Program-made: the position numbers and the translations under genes
The notes under the pieces: model-generated
The model's database searches: none
The model's input: only the letters and a program-made list of their open reading frames with translations
Told to the model about the DNA's origin: nothing
Assembly: GCA_035456405.1 (NCBI GenBank)
Contig: DATIDG010000095.1
Coordinates: forward strand, 35,832-99,831
Length of the DNA: 64,000 bases
Origin: JAGVSZ01 sp035456405
GTDB taxonomy: Bacteria; Pseudomonadota; Gammaproteobacteria; Burkholderiales; SG8-39
Direction of reading: 5' to 3'
In this document: one piece after another, positions 1 through 10,200 of the stretch
How positions within the stretch are numbered: the first letter of the stretch is position 1
Layout of the letters: each line of letters opens with the position of its first letter

Positions 1-1
1 C

Positions 2-61
2 GTACCGGTGGCGCTCGTGCCCGCCGGCTATCCGTTCGCCCACCCGTCGTCCCATCCCTGA
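2..61 (+). CDS. C-terminal end of an unidentified protein (partial)
   Basis: The window opens inside a reading frame that ends at the TGA at 59-61. The visible tail is 19 residues ending in PFAHPSSHP. It lies 15 bp before the Bug receptor gene on the same strand, so the two are probably cotranscribed. Too little is visible to name a family. That it is coding is inferred from the frame, the spacing and the ribosome binding site that follows it. Confidence 0.4.
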   Translation, partial: VPVALVPAGYPFAHPSSHP

Positions 62-76
62 CAGGAGACCGCACGA

Positions 77-1042
77 ATGAAGTCGCCAACCCCGCTCTTG
101 ATCGCCTGCGCGGCCGCGCTGGTGCTTGCCGGCAACGCGTCAGCACAGACCTACCCGACGAAGAACATTACCTTCGTCGTCCCGTTCGCCGCCGGCAGCG
201 CGACCGACCAGCTCGCCCGCGCGCTAGGACAGGACGTTAGCGCGGCGGCGAAGCAGCCGGTGGTCGTCGAGAACAAGCCGGGCGCCAACGGCTTCCTCGG
301 TGCGCAGGCGGTCGCAAAGGCGGCGCCCGACGGCTATACCGTGTTCATCACCACCAACACGACCCACGCGGCCAACCAGCACCTGTTCAAGTCCCTGCCC
401 TATGACCCGGTCAAAGACTACGCGCCGGTCACCGCGCTCGCGCGCGGCGGCCAGATCATGGTCGTGAATCCGAAACTCCAGGCATCAAGCGTCGGTGACT
501 TCATCAAGCTCGCCAAGAGCCAGCCGGGCAAGGTCACCTTCGGCAGCGGCAGCTCGTCCAGCCGCGTGGCCGGCGAGCTGTTCCAGCAGATGGCCGGCGT
601 CGAGCTGCTCCACGTGCCGTACAAGAGCAACCCGCTTGCCATCAACGACCTGCTCGGCGGGCAGATCGACATGATGATCACTGACATGGTCACCGGCCTG
701 CCGCAGGTCAAGTCGGGCAAGCTGCGCGCGCTCGGGGTCAGCACCAAAAAGCGCTCGCCGCTCGCGCCGGACGTGCCAACGATCGACGAGGCCGGGGTGA
801 AGGGTTACGAGATGAGCTTCTGGTTCGCCGCCTACGTCCCGGCGAAGACTCCGCCCGCGATGATCGCCCGCCTGCGCGAGCTGCTCGTCAACGCGACCAA
901 GGCGGCTCCGGCGCAGACCTTCTTCAGCACCACGGGCCTCGAGCCGTTCGTCACGACGCCGGAAGAGCTGGCGAAGTTCCAGGTCGCGGAGTCCCAGAAG
1001 TGGGGCAAGGTCATCAAGGCGGCCGGCATCCAGCCCGAATAG
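77..1042 (+). CDS. Bug/TctC-family periplasmic solute-binding receptor
   Basis: This 321-residue protein has an N-terminal signal peptide ending near residue 23 (hydrophobic stretch then ASA-QT) followed by the Bug signature (YPTKNITFVVPFAAGSATD), the family's usual length and its C-terminal GIQPE. Bug proteins are Venus-flytrap receptors that bind carboxylates or aromatic acids in the periplasm and, in some cases, pass them to a TctAB permease. No tctAB lies beside it, so the ligand and partner are unknown; it could use the TctBA encoded at 31.7-33.8 kb or act as a sensor. An AGGAG ribosome binding site sits 8 bp before the ATG. Family assignment is very secure, substrate is not. Confidence 0.95.
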   Translation: MKSPTPLLIACAAALVLAGNASAQTYPTKNITFVVPFAAGSATDQLARALGQDVSAAAKQPVVVENKPGANGFLGAQAVAKAAPDGYTVFITTNTTHAANQHLFKSLPYDPVKDYAPVTALARGGQIMVVNPKLQASSVGDFIKLAKSQPGKVTFGSGSSSSRVAGELFQQMAGVELLHVPYKSNPLAINDLLGGQIDMMITDMVTGLPQVKSGKLRALGVSTKKRSPLAPDVPTIDEAGVKGYEMSFWFAAYVPAKTPPAMIARLRELLVNATKAAPAQTFFSTTGLEPFVTTPEELAKFQVAESQKWGKVIKAAGIQPE

Positions 1043-1141
1043 GGCCGACGCGCCTCGGAATACCGCCGCGGCGGGGCCTGTTTGCTTCGCTCCCGCCGCG
1101 GCGCGTCTAGGCGGGTCACCTCCAGCCACCGGGAGCCGCCA

Positions 1142-1291
1142 ATGAAAGCACTCCGCATCGCGGCCGTCTTTGGCGCCTTCGTCAGCGCTGCAACCGACGC
1201 GCAAACCCCCACAATCGCTGCCCAGGCCGCGCCGGACGGCAACCTCACCGCCCTGCGCATTCAGGTCGGCAAGGACGGGCCGCCGCAGTGA
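1142..1291 (+). CDS. Possible small exported protein or gene remnant (49 aa)
   Basis: An ATG with a GGGAG sequence just upstream opens 49 codons whose first 20 look like a signal peptide (MKALRIAAVFGAFVSAATDA-Q). The mature part would be only about 29 residues and ends in GKDGPPQ, with no domain that I recognise. It converges on the broken gene to its right with 3 bp between the stops. It may be the 5' remnant of a longer secreted protein or a chance frame in GC-rich DNA. Confidence 0.3.
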   Translation: MKALRIAAVFGAFVSAATDAQTPTIAAQAAPDGNLTALRIQVGKDGPPQ

Positions 1292-1294
1292 CGC

Positions 1295-1942
1295 TCACTT
1301 GAGCGCGAAGCAGTAGATCAGTCCGTCGCCGCCGGAGCTGCGCAGCGCATCCTGGCTGCAGCCGCGCGACGGGTGCGACGAGTTCCAGGATTTCGCGGCC
1401 GCGGAGTCGTCCAGCCCCATCCGGTCGTGATGGCCGACGATCGCCGCGCCGTCGCCGCTCTTCGTTCAGTTGCCGCACGTCATGTCGGCGTTGCCCGCCG
1501 GCGCACGGCCATCCGGCGTCGAGCCGGTCAGGATGTCGTGCCGGTTCGGCGAGTCGCCGCGGCCGTTGACCATCTCGCCCTTCTCGTTGAGCGCGGTCTG
1601 CTTGGTGAGGTTGTTGGCGCCGTGGAGCTCGTCGACGCTCTTGGCGATGACCACGCCCTTGGCGTTCTGCCAGGGGCCCGATCCGATGCGGTCGCGCGCG
1701 TTGACCGCCCCCTGACCTTGCGTGCTGAGATAGGCGCGCCAGGTGCGGCTTCCTGCCCCCACCGCACTTGCCAGCGTCTGGCAGAGCTTGTCCGCCCCGG
1801 CCAGGCCGTCGAGGTCAGCCCCCTTTCCGGGTCCGGCGCTGGTGACGAAGAAAGTCACGTTGGCCTGCTGCGCCTGCGCGCCGCCCGCCAGAGCTAGCCC
1901 CAGGAGCGCCGCAATCGCCGAGAAACGCGTCGTGCCCTTCAT
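1295..1942 (-). pseudogene. Secreted protein gene interrupted by one in-frame TGA
   Basis: Read from 1942 leftward, the frame encodes a signal peptide (cleavage after AGGAQA) and a Cys- and Trp-containing extracellular domain (ANVTFFVTSAGPGKGADL...). It stops at a TGA at 1466-1468 directly after TCGN. The same frame then continues without interruption for 56 codons (TKSGDGAAIVGHHDRMG...SWNSSHPSRGCSQDALRSSGGDGLIYCFALK) to a normal stop at 1295-1297. Proteins of this kind, as I recall them, carry Trp where the stop sits (CGNWT), so a single TGG-to-TGA change explains it. Full length would be 215 residues. The post-stop part keeps conserved-looking Cys, His and Trp residues, so the lesion is recent, a sequencing error, or read through. 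Confidence 0.8.
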
Positions 1943-2023
1943 TTCAGTCCTCCTTTCGAAGCTTGCGTCTGCGCCCAGCGGCGCAGATGATGGCGAACAT
2001 TGGCGCGATCGCTCGTATTCCGG

Positions 2024-3343
2024 TCAGGGTCTGACGAGGTAGTCTGCGAGGTCGATCGCCGCGGCGCCGGGCACCCGCTTGCGCAGGAACTCGTCGCGAC
2101 GATCCAGCGGGACGGTCGCGTCGATCAGCAGCCGGCCCCAGTGATCCCGATGGGGATCGCGGAAGAAGCCGGGCAGGTCGGGAATCACCGTCACACGCCG
2201 ATCCGGCCGGGCGCGGGTGAGGAAGGCCCACCAGACGTCGTCGAAGTCGTCGATGTCCACGTCCTCGTCGACGACGATGCAGCTCTTGGACCAGTCGTGG
2301 TTCGCGCCGACAGCGCTCAGCAGCACTTGCTGCGCATGACCCTCGTACTGCTGGCGGATCTTCACCACGGTGCCCATGACGTGCGGCACGCATGCGACAT
2401 CGACGATGCCGGGGAGCGTCGCGTTGAGGTGCTGGTAGATGCGCGTGGCGATCGCGACCTCGAGCAGGCGCAAATCCTCTGGCGACCCGCAAACGAGCGC
2501 ATGAAAGTAGGCGCCCCTCCGCACCGTGACGCCAAGCACCTCGAACACGTGACTCTGCGTCTCTGCGACGTAGTAGCCCTGGAACTCGCCGAACGGTGCC
2601 TCGGCCGCGCGCGCGCCCGGCTTGAACCGCCCCTCGATCACCACCTCGGCGTCGGCCGGCACCTCCAGCTCGATGTGCCGGCAACGGCGCATCGATGTTT
2701 TCCGCCCCGCGAGCCGGCTCGCGACCTCGATCTCGCTCTCGTTGTAGGGGATCGGCGCCGCGGCTGCGAGGATGAACTGCGGCGAGGGCCCGATCAGGAT
2801 TGCCGCCTCGAGCGCCGCGCCGCGCGCCTCGGCCTTGGCCTGGTACTTCGTCAGGTCGTGGGTGCGCCCGAGACGCACGCGGAGCTCCGTGTCGCTCACC
2901 ATCATGCAGCGGTGGAACGAGAGGTTCGGCACGCCGGAGTCGGGTTCGCGTGCAATGACCACGCCGGCGGTGATGTACGGTCCGACGTCCTTCTCGAAGT
3001 AGGTGACGCGCGGCAGATCGGACAGGCGGCACGACTCGAGCTCGGCCGCCGCTAGCGCGGCGGTCGCGGACGGCGCCGCGACGTGCATCTTCGTCAGCTC
3101 GTCCCAGCGGCGGCAGAACCCGCCGGCATCCGCACCGATCAGCTCGCGCAGCCGCGGCTTGCTGCCGTAGAGATTGCTGACGACCGGGAGCCGGGATCCT
3201 TTCACCCGCCGGAACAGCAGCGGCGCGTCGCTCTCGGCCTGCGAGCGAGTGACGACCGCCGCGAGTTCGAACCGCGGATCGACCTCGCGCTCGACGACGC
3301 GAAAACGATTCTCACGCACCAGCCGCTCGATGTAGTCGCGCAT
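2024..3343 (-). CDS. UbiD-family (de)carboxylase
   Basis: This 439-residue protein has the layout of UbiD enzymes, which use prenylated FMN to remove or add carboxyl groups on aromatic or unsaturated acids. Visible landmarks are the N-terminal DYIERL segment, the SNLYGSKPRL region, the PFGEFQGYY motif that carries an acidic active-site residue in this family, and the C-terminal IPDLPGFFRDPHRDHWG region. The ATG at 3341-3343 is preceded by AGGCAGG. The gene is divergent from the Bug receptor at 3440 with 96 bp between them, which fits import of an organic acid and its decarboxylation. The UbiX-type flavin prenyltransferase is not in the window. The substrate is unknown. Confidence 0.88.
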   Translation of the reverse strand: MRDYIERLVRENRFRVVEREVDPRFELAAVVTRSQAESDAPLLFRRVKGSRLPVVSNLYGSKPRLRELIGADAGGFCRRWDELTKMHVAAPSATAALAAAELESCRLSDLPRVTYFEKDVGPYITAGVVIAREPDSGVPNLSFHRCMMVSDTELRVRLGRTHDLTKYQAKAEARGAALEAAILIGPSPQFILAAAAPIPYNESEIEVASRLAGRKTSMRRCRHIELEVPADAEVVIEGRFKPGARAAEAPFGEFQGYYVAETQSHVFEVLGVTVRRGAYFHALVCGSPEDLRLLEVAIATRIYQHLNATLPGIVDVACVPHVMGTVVKIRQQYEGHAQQVLLSAVGANHDWSKSCIVVDEDVDIDDFDDVWWAFLTRARPDRRVTVIPDLPGFFRDPHRDHWGRLLIDATVPLDRRDEFLRKRVPGAAAIDLADYLVRP

Positions 3344-3439
3344 GTCCTGCCTCGCAGGTGGCTGCGGCGCTTGCGTTCCCGCGCATACCGCCGCCACAAT
3401 GACTGCCGCCAAGTTATCGAATCCGCCCGGGAGAGGCAA

Positions 3440-4402
3440 ATGGGGCTCGCTCGCTACCTTCTCGCTGCGGCGCTCGCGCTCGGTGCGACCGCCGTCCATG
3501 CCCAGTACACGACCGACCGGCCGATCCGACTCATTGTCCCATTCGCGCCGGGGAGCGGCACCGACGTCGCAGCGCGCCTGCTCGCGACCTCGCTCTCGGA
3601 GTCGATTAAGCGGCCGATCCTGATCGAGAACAAGCCCGGCGCGCTCGCGACGATCGGCACCGACGCGGCGGCGAAGTCCGCGCCTGACGGGCACACGCTC
3701 GTCGCGACCGGCAGCACGGCGCTCGCCGCCGCGCCGAGCCTGTTCAAGAAGCTGCCCTACGACCCGGTTGGGGACTTCGCGCCGGTCTACCTGCTCGCGA
3801 CCGCGCCGCTCGCGCTGTTCGTGTCGAGCGAGTCGCCGGCGCGGGACCTGCAGGGGCTCATCGCGGAAGCGAAGGCAAAGCCCGGGAAGCTCAGCTATGC
3901 GTCGGGCAACGCCACCGGCGCGGTCGCGGGCGAGATGCTCAAGCAGTTCGCGGGCATCGACCTCTTCCACGTCCCGTACAAGAACTCCCCGCAAGGGCTG
4001 AACGATCTCGCCGGGGGGCAGGTCAGCATGATGTTCAACGACATCGCCGGCGCGACGCCGCTGATGAAGGCGGGCCGGCTGCGCCCCCTCGCAGTCACGA
4101 GCAAGGGTCGCGCCCGCGCGCTACCCGACGTGCCGTCGCTCTACGACGCGGGCTACCGCGGCTACGAGCTCTACAACTGGGTCGGCATCCTCGGTCCGGC
4201 GAAGACCAGCCCGGAGATCGTCGGCTACCTTGCGCGCGAGATTGCGAAGGTCGCGGCGCAGCCGGAGTTCAAGGAGAAGTTCGAGCGCGTCGGCCTCGAC
4301 CTAGTCACCGACAGCAACCCGGAGGCGTTCGCCGCGTACATCAAGTCGGAGACGGCGAACTGGACGCGCCAGATCAAGGCGGCGGGTATTCAGCCGGAGT
4401 GA
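3440..4402 (+). CDS. Bug/TctC-family periplasmic solute-binding receptor
   Basis: This protein of 320 residues starts with a signal peptide (cleavage near AVHA-QY) followed by the Bug signature PIRLIVPFAPGSGTD and family segments such as LPYDPVGDFAPV and FHVPYKNSPQGLNDLAGG, and ends in GIQPE. I chose the ATG at 3440, with GGGAGAGG just upstream, because it begins the signal peptide; the open frame extends further upstream without coding character. Its stop is followed closely by the amidohydrolase gene, which suggests one transcript and a receptor that senses or imports that enzyme's substrate. The ligand cannot be read from the sequence. Confidence 0.95.
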   Translation: MGLARYLLAAALALGATAVHAQYTTDRPIRLIVPFAPGSGTDVAARLLATSLSESIKRPILIENKPGALATIGTDAAAKSAPDGHTLVATGSTALAAAPSLFKKLPYDPVGDFAPVYLLATAPLALFVSSESPARDLQGLIAEAKAKPGKLSYASGNATGAVAGEMLKQFAGIDLFHVPYKNSPQGLNDLAGGQVSMMFNDIAGATPLMKAGRLRPLAVTSKGRARALPDVPSLYDAGYRGYELYNWVGILGPAKTSPEIVGYLAREIAKVAAQPEFKEKFERVGLDLVTDSNPEAFAAYIKSETANWTRQIKAAGIQPE

Positions 4403-4443
4403 CCACGGTGGAGGCTTCCCGGGGCGCAGCGGCGCGCCACGCA

Positions 4444-5940
4444 ATGATCCTCATCCACGGCGGCCGCGTGCTGCGGCCGGGCTCCTTCGCAGTCGAAGCG
4501 CTCGACATCGTCGTCGACGGCGACGCGATCGCCGACCTCGCCGCTCCCGGCAGCGTCAGGGACGAGTCGATGCAGCGCATCGACGCGCGCGACCGGCTCG
4601 TCATCCCCGGGCTCGTCAATGGGCACAACCACGCGCAGACCGGCCTCGCGAAGGGCCTCTTCGACCGCTACACGCTCGAGCTGTACCTCAACGGCGTGCC
4701 GTGGGCAACCGGCCGGCGCACGCTCGAGGATAAGTACCTCTCCGCGGTGATCGGCGCGGCCGAGATGGTGCGCAAGGGCTGCACCGCCTCGTACGACATG
4801 TTCGCCGAGTTCCCGCTGCCGACGCCGGAAGGCGTGAGCGCGGTGGCGCAGGCGTACTCGGACGTCGGCATGCGGGCGGCGGTGTCGATGATGACCGCCG
4901 ATCGCAGCTTCTACGAAGCAATCCCGGGTCTGCTCGACTTCTTGCCGCCGGCGCTGCGCGAGATCGCGCTGAAGGTCAGGCTCGCGCCGCATCAGGAAGC
5001 GATCGCCGCGTGCCGACGCGTGCTCGACGGCTGGTCGATCGACCGCGACCGCGTGCGGCCGGCGCTCGGTCCGACGATCCCGCACCACTGCTCGGACGAG
5101 TTCCTCGCCGGCTGCCGCGACCTCGCGCGCGACTTCGCCGTGGGCATGCAGATGCACGTCGGCGAGTCGAAGGCGCAGGCGATCGTCGCCGGCATGCGCT
5201 ACGGCAAGACGCTCGTCGGTCACCTCGACTCGATCGGCATGCTCAACCCGGGCTTCTGCGTCGCGCACGGCGTGTGGCTCGACCACGACGATCGCGCGCG
5301 GCTCGCCGATCGCGGCGCCTCGATCGCGCACAACCCCGGTTCGAACCTCAAGCTCGGATCGGGCATCGCCGACATGCGCCGCTTGCTCGATCGCAAGGTG
5401 AACGTCGCGATCGGCACCGACGGCGCCGGCTCGTCGGACAACCTGAACGTCTTCGAGGCGATGCGGCTCGCGTCTTACCTCTCGCGCGTGCAGGACCATC
5501 CGGTCGAGCGCTGGGTGAGCAGCCGCGAGGCGCTCTACGCCGCCACCGAGGGCGGCGCGAAGGCGCTCGGCTTCGACCGGATCGGCCGCATCGAGAAGGG
5601 TTACAAGGCCGACCTGGTGCTGCTCGATCTCGCCGCCCTCCACTACGTCCCGTTGAACGACGTCGTCAACCAGATCGTGTTCGCCGAGGACGGGACCGGC
5701 GTCGACAGCGTCATGATCGGCGGGCGCATGGTGCTCGACCGCGGCACCCTCACCACGGTCGATCTCGGGCGGATGCGCACGCAAGCCGAGGAGGCGGTCG
5801 CCCGCCTCGCCGCCGCAAACGCCGAGCAGAAGGCCCTCAGCGAGAAGCTGGAGCCGTACGTCGGACAGTATTGCGGCGGGCTGGCCGCGCGCCCGTATCA
5901 CGTCCACCGGTTCTGCAGCCCGCCGCCCGAAGGACCTTGA
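4444..5940 (+). CDS. Amidohydrolase of the TrzA/AtzB (8-oxoguanine deaminase-like) group
   Basis: This metal-dependent hydrolase or deaminase of 498 residues probably acts on a ring nitrogen compound. The metal-binding set is visible: GHNHAQ near residue 65, QMHVGES near 240, CVAHGVW near 275 and IGTDGAGSSDN near 325, followed by the C-terminal beta-sandwich segment GYKADLVLLD. I prefer the ATG at 4444 because the MILIHGGRVL strand is where the family normally begins. An in-frame GTG at 4399 overlaps the receptor's TGA (GTGA) and would add 15 residues with translational coupling. It sits in tandem with the Bug receptor at 3440. The exact substrate, whether guanine derivative, s-triazine-like or other, is not known. 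Confidence 0.88.
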   Translation: MILIHGGRVLRPGSFAVEALDIVVDGDAIADLAAPGSVRDESMQRIDARDRLVIPGLVNGHNHAQTGLAKGLFDRYTLELYLNGVPWATGRRTLEDKYLSAVIGAAEMVRKGCTASYDMFAEFPLPTPEGVSAVAQAYSDVGMRAAVSMMTADRSFYEAIPGLLDFLPPALREIALKVRLAPHQEAIAACRRVLDGWSIDRDRVRPALGPTIPHHCSDEFLAGCRDLARDFAVGMQMHVGESKAQAIVAGMRYGKTLVGHLDSIGMLNPGFCVAHGVWLDHDDRARLADRGASIAHNPGSNLKLGSGIADMRRLLDRKVNVAIGTDGAGSSDNLNVFEAMRLASYLSRVQDHPVERWVSSREALYAATEGGAKALGFDRIGRIEKGYKADLVLLDLAALHYVPLNDVVNQIVFAEDGTGVDSVMIGGRMVLDRGTLTTVDLGRMRTQAEEAVARLAAANAEQKALSEKLEPYVGQYCGGLAARPYHVHRFCSPPPEGP

Positions 5941-5970
5941 GGCGCACGGCGCGGGACGGGCGCCGCAACG

Positions 5971-7065
5971 TCAGCCTCCCCACACCTCCCGCGACACCTC
6001 GACCACGCGCTCGAGCTTGCGCCACTGCTCGTCCACGGTCAGCTGGTTGCCGTGGTGCGTGCTTGCGAACCCGCACTGCGGCGACAGGCACAGGTTCTCC
6101 AGCGGAACGAACTTCGCGGCCTCGTCGATGCGGCGCCGGAGGTCGTCCTTGCTCTCCAGCCTGCCCGACTTCGTCGTCACGAGGCCCAGCACGACCTTCT
6201 TCGTTTTCGGCAGGAGCCGGAGCGGCGCGAAGGTGCCGGCGCGCTCATCGTCGTACTCCATGAAGTAGCCGTCGACGTCGGTCGAGAACATCGCCTCGAT
6301 CACCGCGTCCTGGTACGCGCCTGCGGCGAACCAGGTGCTCCGGAAGTTCCCGCGGCAGGTGTGCATGGTCACGGTCATCTCCGCCGGCCGGTTCGCGAGC
6401 GCGCCGTTGATCGCGTTCGCGTAATCGGCCGCGAGCGTCGACGGGTCGTCGCCGTTGTTCCGAAAGTTCTCGAGCACATTGGGGTCGCACAGGTACGAGA
6501 AGCTCACGTCGTCGAGCTGCAGGTAAGTGCAGCCCGCGGCGGCGATCTGCCCGATTGCCGCGCGGTAGGCGCTCGCCGCGTCGACCCAGAACGCTTTGAG
6601 GTCGGGGTACGCCTCGCGTGAGATCGCATTGCGCCCGCCGCGGAAGTGCAGCGTCGCCGGCGCGGGGATCGTGAGCTTGGGCGTCTTGCGCGCGACCGAT
6701 TTCAGGAATGCGAAGTGATCGACGAAGATCGGCCGAGTGCAGCGCACCTTGCCGGTCACCGTGGCCATCGGCGGGACGTCCTCGGCCGCGAAGGTGCGGC
6801 CGACCGCCTTGGTCAGCGCCACGCCATCGAGCTGGCTCACGAAATCGAGATGCCAGAAGTCGCGCCGGAACTCGCCGTCGGTGATCGATTCCAGGCCGAT
6901 CGCTTCCTGCTTCGCCACGGCCTCGCGGATGCACCGGTCCTCCACCGCCTTCAGGTCCGCGGCGCTCAGCGCGCCGGCCTTCGCCTGCGCGCGCGCGTCG
7001 CGCAGCTCGGGAGGACGAAGCAGGCTGCCAACGTGGTCGGCACGAAACGGAGGCCTGGCGGGCAT
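5971..7065 (-). CDS. MetE C-terminal-like methyltransferase (cobalamin-independent methionine synthase family)
   Basis: The 364-residue protein matches only the catalytic C-terminal barrel of MetE, without the N-terminal half of the full enzyme (about 750 residues). The Zn-binding pattern is present: HTCRGN near residue 230 gives His and Cys, and LSPQCGF near 335 gives the second Cys. RADHVGSLLRP at the N-terminus is typical of this stand-alone group. Members are thought to move methyl groups to or from thiols, but several are annotated without a proven substrate. The ATG at 7063-7065 has a strong GAGGAGAT upstream. Its 3' end converges on the amidohydrolase with 30 bp between. I saw no riboswitch in front of it. 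Confidence 0.85.
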   Translation of the reverse strand: MPARPPFRADHVGSLLRPPELRDARAQAKAGALSAADLKAVEDRCIREAVAKQEAIGLESITDGEFRRDFWHLDFVSQLDGVALTKAVGRTFAAEDVPPMATVTGKVRCTRPIFVDHFAFLKSVARKTPKLTIPAPATLHFRGGRNAISREAYPDLKAFWVDAASAYRAAIGQIAAAGCTYLQLDDVSFSYLCDPNVLENFRNNGDDPSTLAADYANAINGALANRPAEMTVTMHTCRGNFRSTWFAAGAYQDAVIEAMFSTDVDGYFMEYDDERAGTFAPLRLLPKTKKVVLGLVTTKSGRLESKDDLRRRIDEAAKFVPLENLCLSPQCGFASTHHGNQLTVDEQWRKLERVVEVSREVWGG

Positions 7066-7241
7066 GATCGGATCTCCTCGGTGCTGGGCAGGCGTCAATA
7101 TGCTGCCCCGTTCCGGCTCGCACCGCAAACCGGGCGGCAACGGACCCGCTGCAGGTCGACTCCGACTGACCCGCATCGTCTGTCGCCCGCCGCCCGTTAC
7201 AATCCGGGCCGGAGAGGGCGGGGACGCATTGCGAGCAAGGC

Positions 7242-10200
7242 ATGAACGAGATCGTCACTACCCCCTTCGACACCGAAGCACCTGCGCGTGAAGCAGGCGC
7301 GATCGTCATCCGCGGCGCGCGCCAGAACAACCTCAAGAATCTCACGGTCGAGATCCCCACCGGGGAACTAGTCGTCGTGACCGGCGTGTCCGGCTCGGGA
7401 AAGTCGTCGCTCGTCTTCGACACCCTCTACGCCGAGGGGCAGCGCCGCTACGTCGAGACCTTCTCGTCGTACGCGCGCCAGTTCCTCGACCGCATGGACA
7501 AGCCGCAGGTCGACCGCATCGACGGTTGCCTTCCGGCGATCGCGATCGACCAGACTAATCCCGTGCGCACGTCGCGCTCGACAGTCGGCACGATGACGGA
7601 GCTGAACGACCACATCAAGCCCCTCTTCGCGCGCGCCGCGCAGCTTTGCTGCCGCGGCTGCGGGCGGCCCGTGCGGCGCGATACTCCGGACACGATCTTC
7701 GACGAGCTCGCGCGCCGCGCGGCGGCGGCCGGCGACCCGCGGCTCGTGCTGGCTTTCCCGGTCGAGGTACCGAAGAATTTCAGCGAGGCGGAGGTCCTGC
7801 AGCTGCTCGAGCGGCAGGGCTATGCGCGCGTTCACGCCAGGCAGGGGAGCACGCTCCAAGTCGTGCAGGACCGCCTGCGGATGTCGAGCGCGGAGCGCGC
7901 GCGCGTGATGGAAGCGGTCGAAGCCGCGCTCAAGGTCGGGCGCGGGCGGGTGAACGCGCACCAGGTGGCCGACGACGGCCGGGACGCCGCGGTGTGGCGG
8001 TTCTCCAGCGACCTGCACTGCGCCGACTGCGACATCCACTATGCCGAGCCGACGCCGAGCCTCTTCTCGTTCAACTCGCCTCTCGGCGCGTGCGAGACGT
8101 GCCGCGGCTTCGGTCGCGTGATCGGCGTCGACTACGGCCTGGTGATCCCCGACGAGTCTAAGACGCTCGGCGGCGGCGCGATCAAGCCGTGGCAGACCGA
8201 GAGCTACCGCGAGTGCCAGGACGACATGGTCAAGATGGCGCGCAAGCGCGGCGTCCCGCTCGACGTGCCGTGGCGCGACCTCGCCGACGCGCACCGGCGC
8301 TGGGTGATCGAGGGGGACGACGGCTGGGTGAGCTGGCGCAAGTCCTGGCCCGGCACGTGGTACGGCGTGAAGCGCTTCTTCGCCTGGCTCGAGACGAAGG
8401 CGTACAAGATGCACATCCGCGTGCTGCTGTCGCGCTACCGCGCGTACACGCCGTGCGAGGCGTGCGAGGGCGCCCGGCTCAAGCCTGACGCACTGCTGTG
8501 GCGGCTGGGCGAGCGCGAGGACGCCGAACGCGCACTCGGGACCTACCGCCGCTTCCGCCCGCGGGACGTGAAGTTCGACGACGCGGCGCTCCCGGGCCTC
8601 TCGGTGCACGACCTGATGCTGCTGCCGATCGAGCGGTGCCGGTCCTTCTTCGACACGCTCCACCTGCCGGCCCCTCTAGACCAGGCGACCGACCTGCTGC
8701 TCACTGAGATCCGCGCGCGGCTCGGTTATCTCGGCGAAGTCGGGCTCGGCTATCTCACCCTCGACCGGCAGTCGCGCACGCTGTCGGGCGGCGAGGTGCA
8801 GCGGATCAACCTCACCACCGCGCTCGGCACCTCGCTCGTCAACACGCTGTTCGTCCTCGACGAACCGTCGATCGGCCTGCACCCGCGCGACATGGGCCGC
8901 ATCATCGACGTGATGAAGCGGCTGCGCGACGCGGGGAACTCGCTCGTGGTGGTCGAGCACGACCCGCAGATCATGTTCGCGGCCGACCGGTTGATGGACA
9001 TGGGGCCGGGACCAGGCGAGCGCGGCGGCGAGATCGTCTTCTTCGGCACGCCCGAAGCGCTGCAGGCGGCGCGCACGCTCACCGCCGACTACCTTGCGGG
9101 CCGCAGGCGCGCGGACGGCGGGAACGCGCCGCGGCCGCCGGACGCGCGCGCCGCGCGCCTCCAGATCCTCGGCGCGGTCGAGCACAACCTCAAGGCGATC
9201 GACGTCGCGCTGCCGCTGAACCGGCTCGTGTGCGTCACCGGCGTCTCGGGCTCGGGCAAGTCGACGCTCGTGCAGGATGTGCTTTACGCAGCGCTCCTCA
9301 AGGCCAAGGGCAAGCCGACGGAGGCGCCGGGCGCGCACAGAGCATTGCGCGGCGCGGAGCTGATCGACGCGGTGGTGCTCGTCGACCAGACACCGATCGG
9401 CAAGACGACACGATCGAATCCGGCGAGCTACGTGGGTGCATTCGATGCGATCCGGAACCGCTTCGCCGCGGCGCCGGCCGCGCGCGAGCGCGGCTACACC
9501 GCGGGCACGTTCAGCTTCAACGCGGGCAACGGCCGCTGCCCGACCTGCGGCGGCAACGGGTTCGAGCACGTCGAGATGCAGTTCCTCTCGGACGTCTACC
9601 TGCGCTGCCCCGACTGCGACGGGAAGCGCTTCCGCCCCGAGGTGCTGGAGGTGAAATGGCGCGACCGAAGCATCGCCGACGTGCTCGAGCTGACCGTCTC
9701 GGAAGCGGTCGCGCTCTTCGCGGATGAGCGCGACGTGGTCGCGAGGCTGCAGCCGCTCGCGGAAGTCGGGCTCGAGTATCTGCGGCTCGGTCAGCCGGTG
9801 CCGACGCTCTCCGGCGGCGAGGCGCAGCGGCTCAAGCTCGCGGGGCACCTCGCGGAAGCAGCGAGCCAGGTGCGCGGCGCCAAAGGGTCGCTCTTCCTCT
9901 TCGACGAGCCGACCACCGGCCTGCACTTCGACGACGTCGCGAAGCTGCTAAAGGCGTTCCGGCGGTTGATCGACGCCGGCCACTCGCTCGTCGTGATCGA
10001 GCACAACCTCGACGTCATTCGCGCGGCGGACTGGATCGTCGAGCTGGGACCCGAGGGCGGGGACGCCGGCGGCGAGGTCGTTTGCGTCGGCACGCCGCGC
10101 GAGGTGATGATGCACGACCGGTCGCACACCGGGCGCGCGCTGACGGAGTACGAGGCGACGCTTGCCCGCCCGCTCGCGCCCGCGCGCGAGGCGCAGGAGC

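Noticed and set aside
7090..7241. A LexA box in front of the tandem uvrA gene
   Set aside because: No CTG-N10-CAG pattern with sensible flanks was found in this interval.
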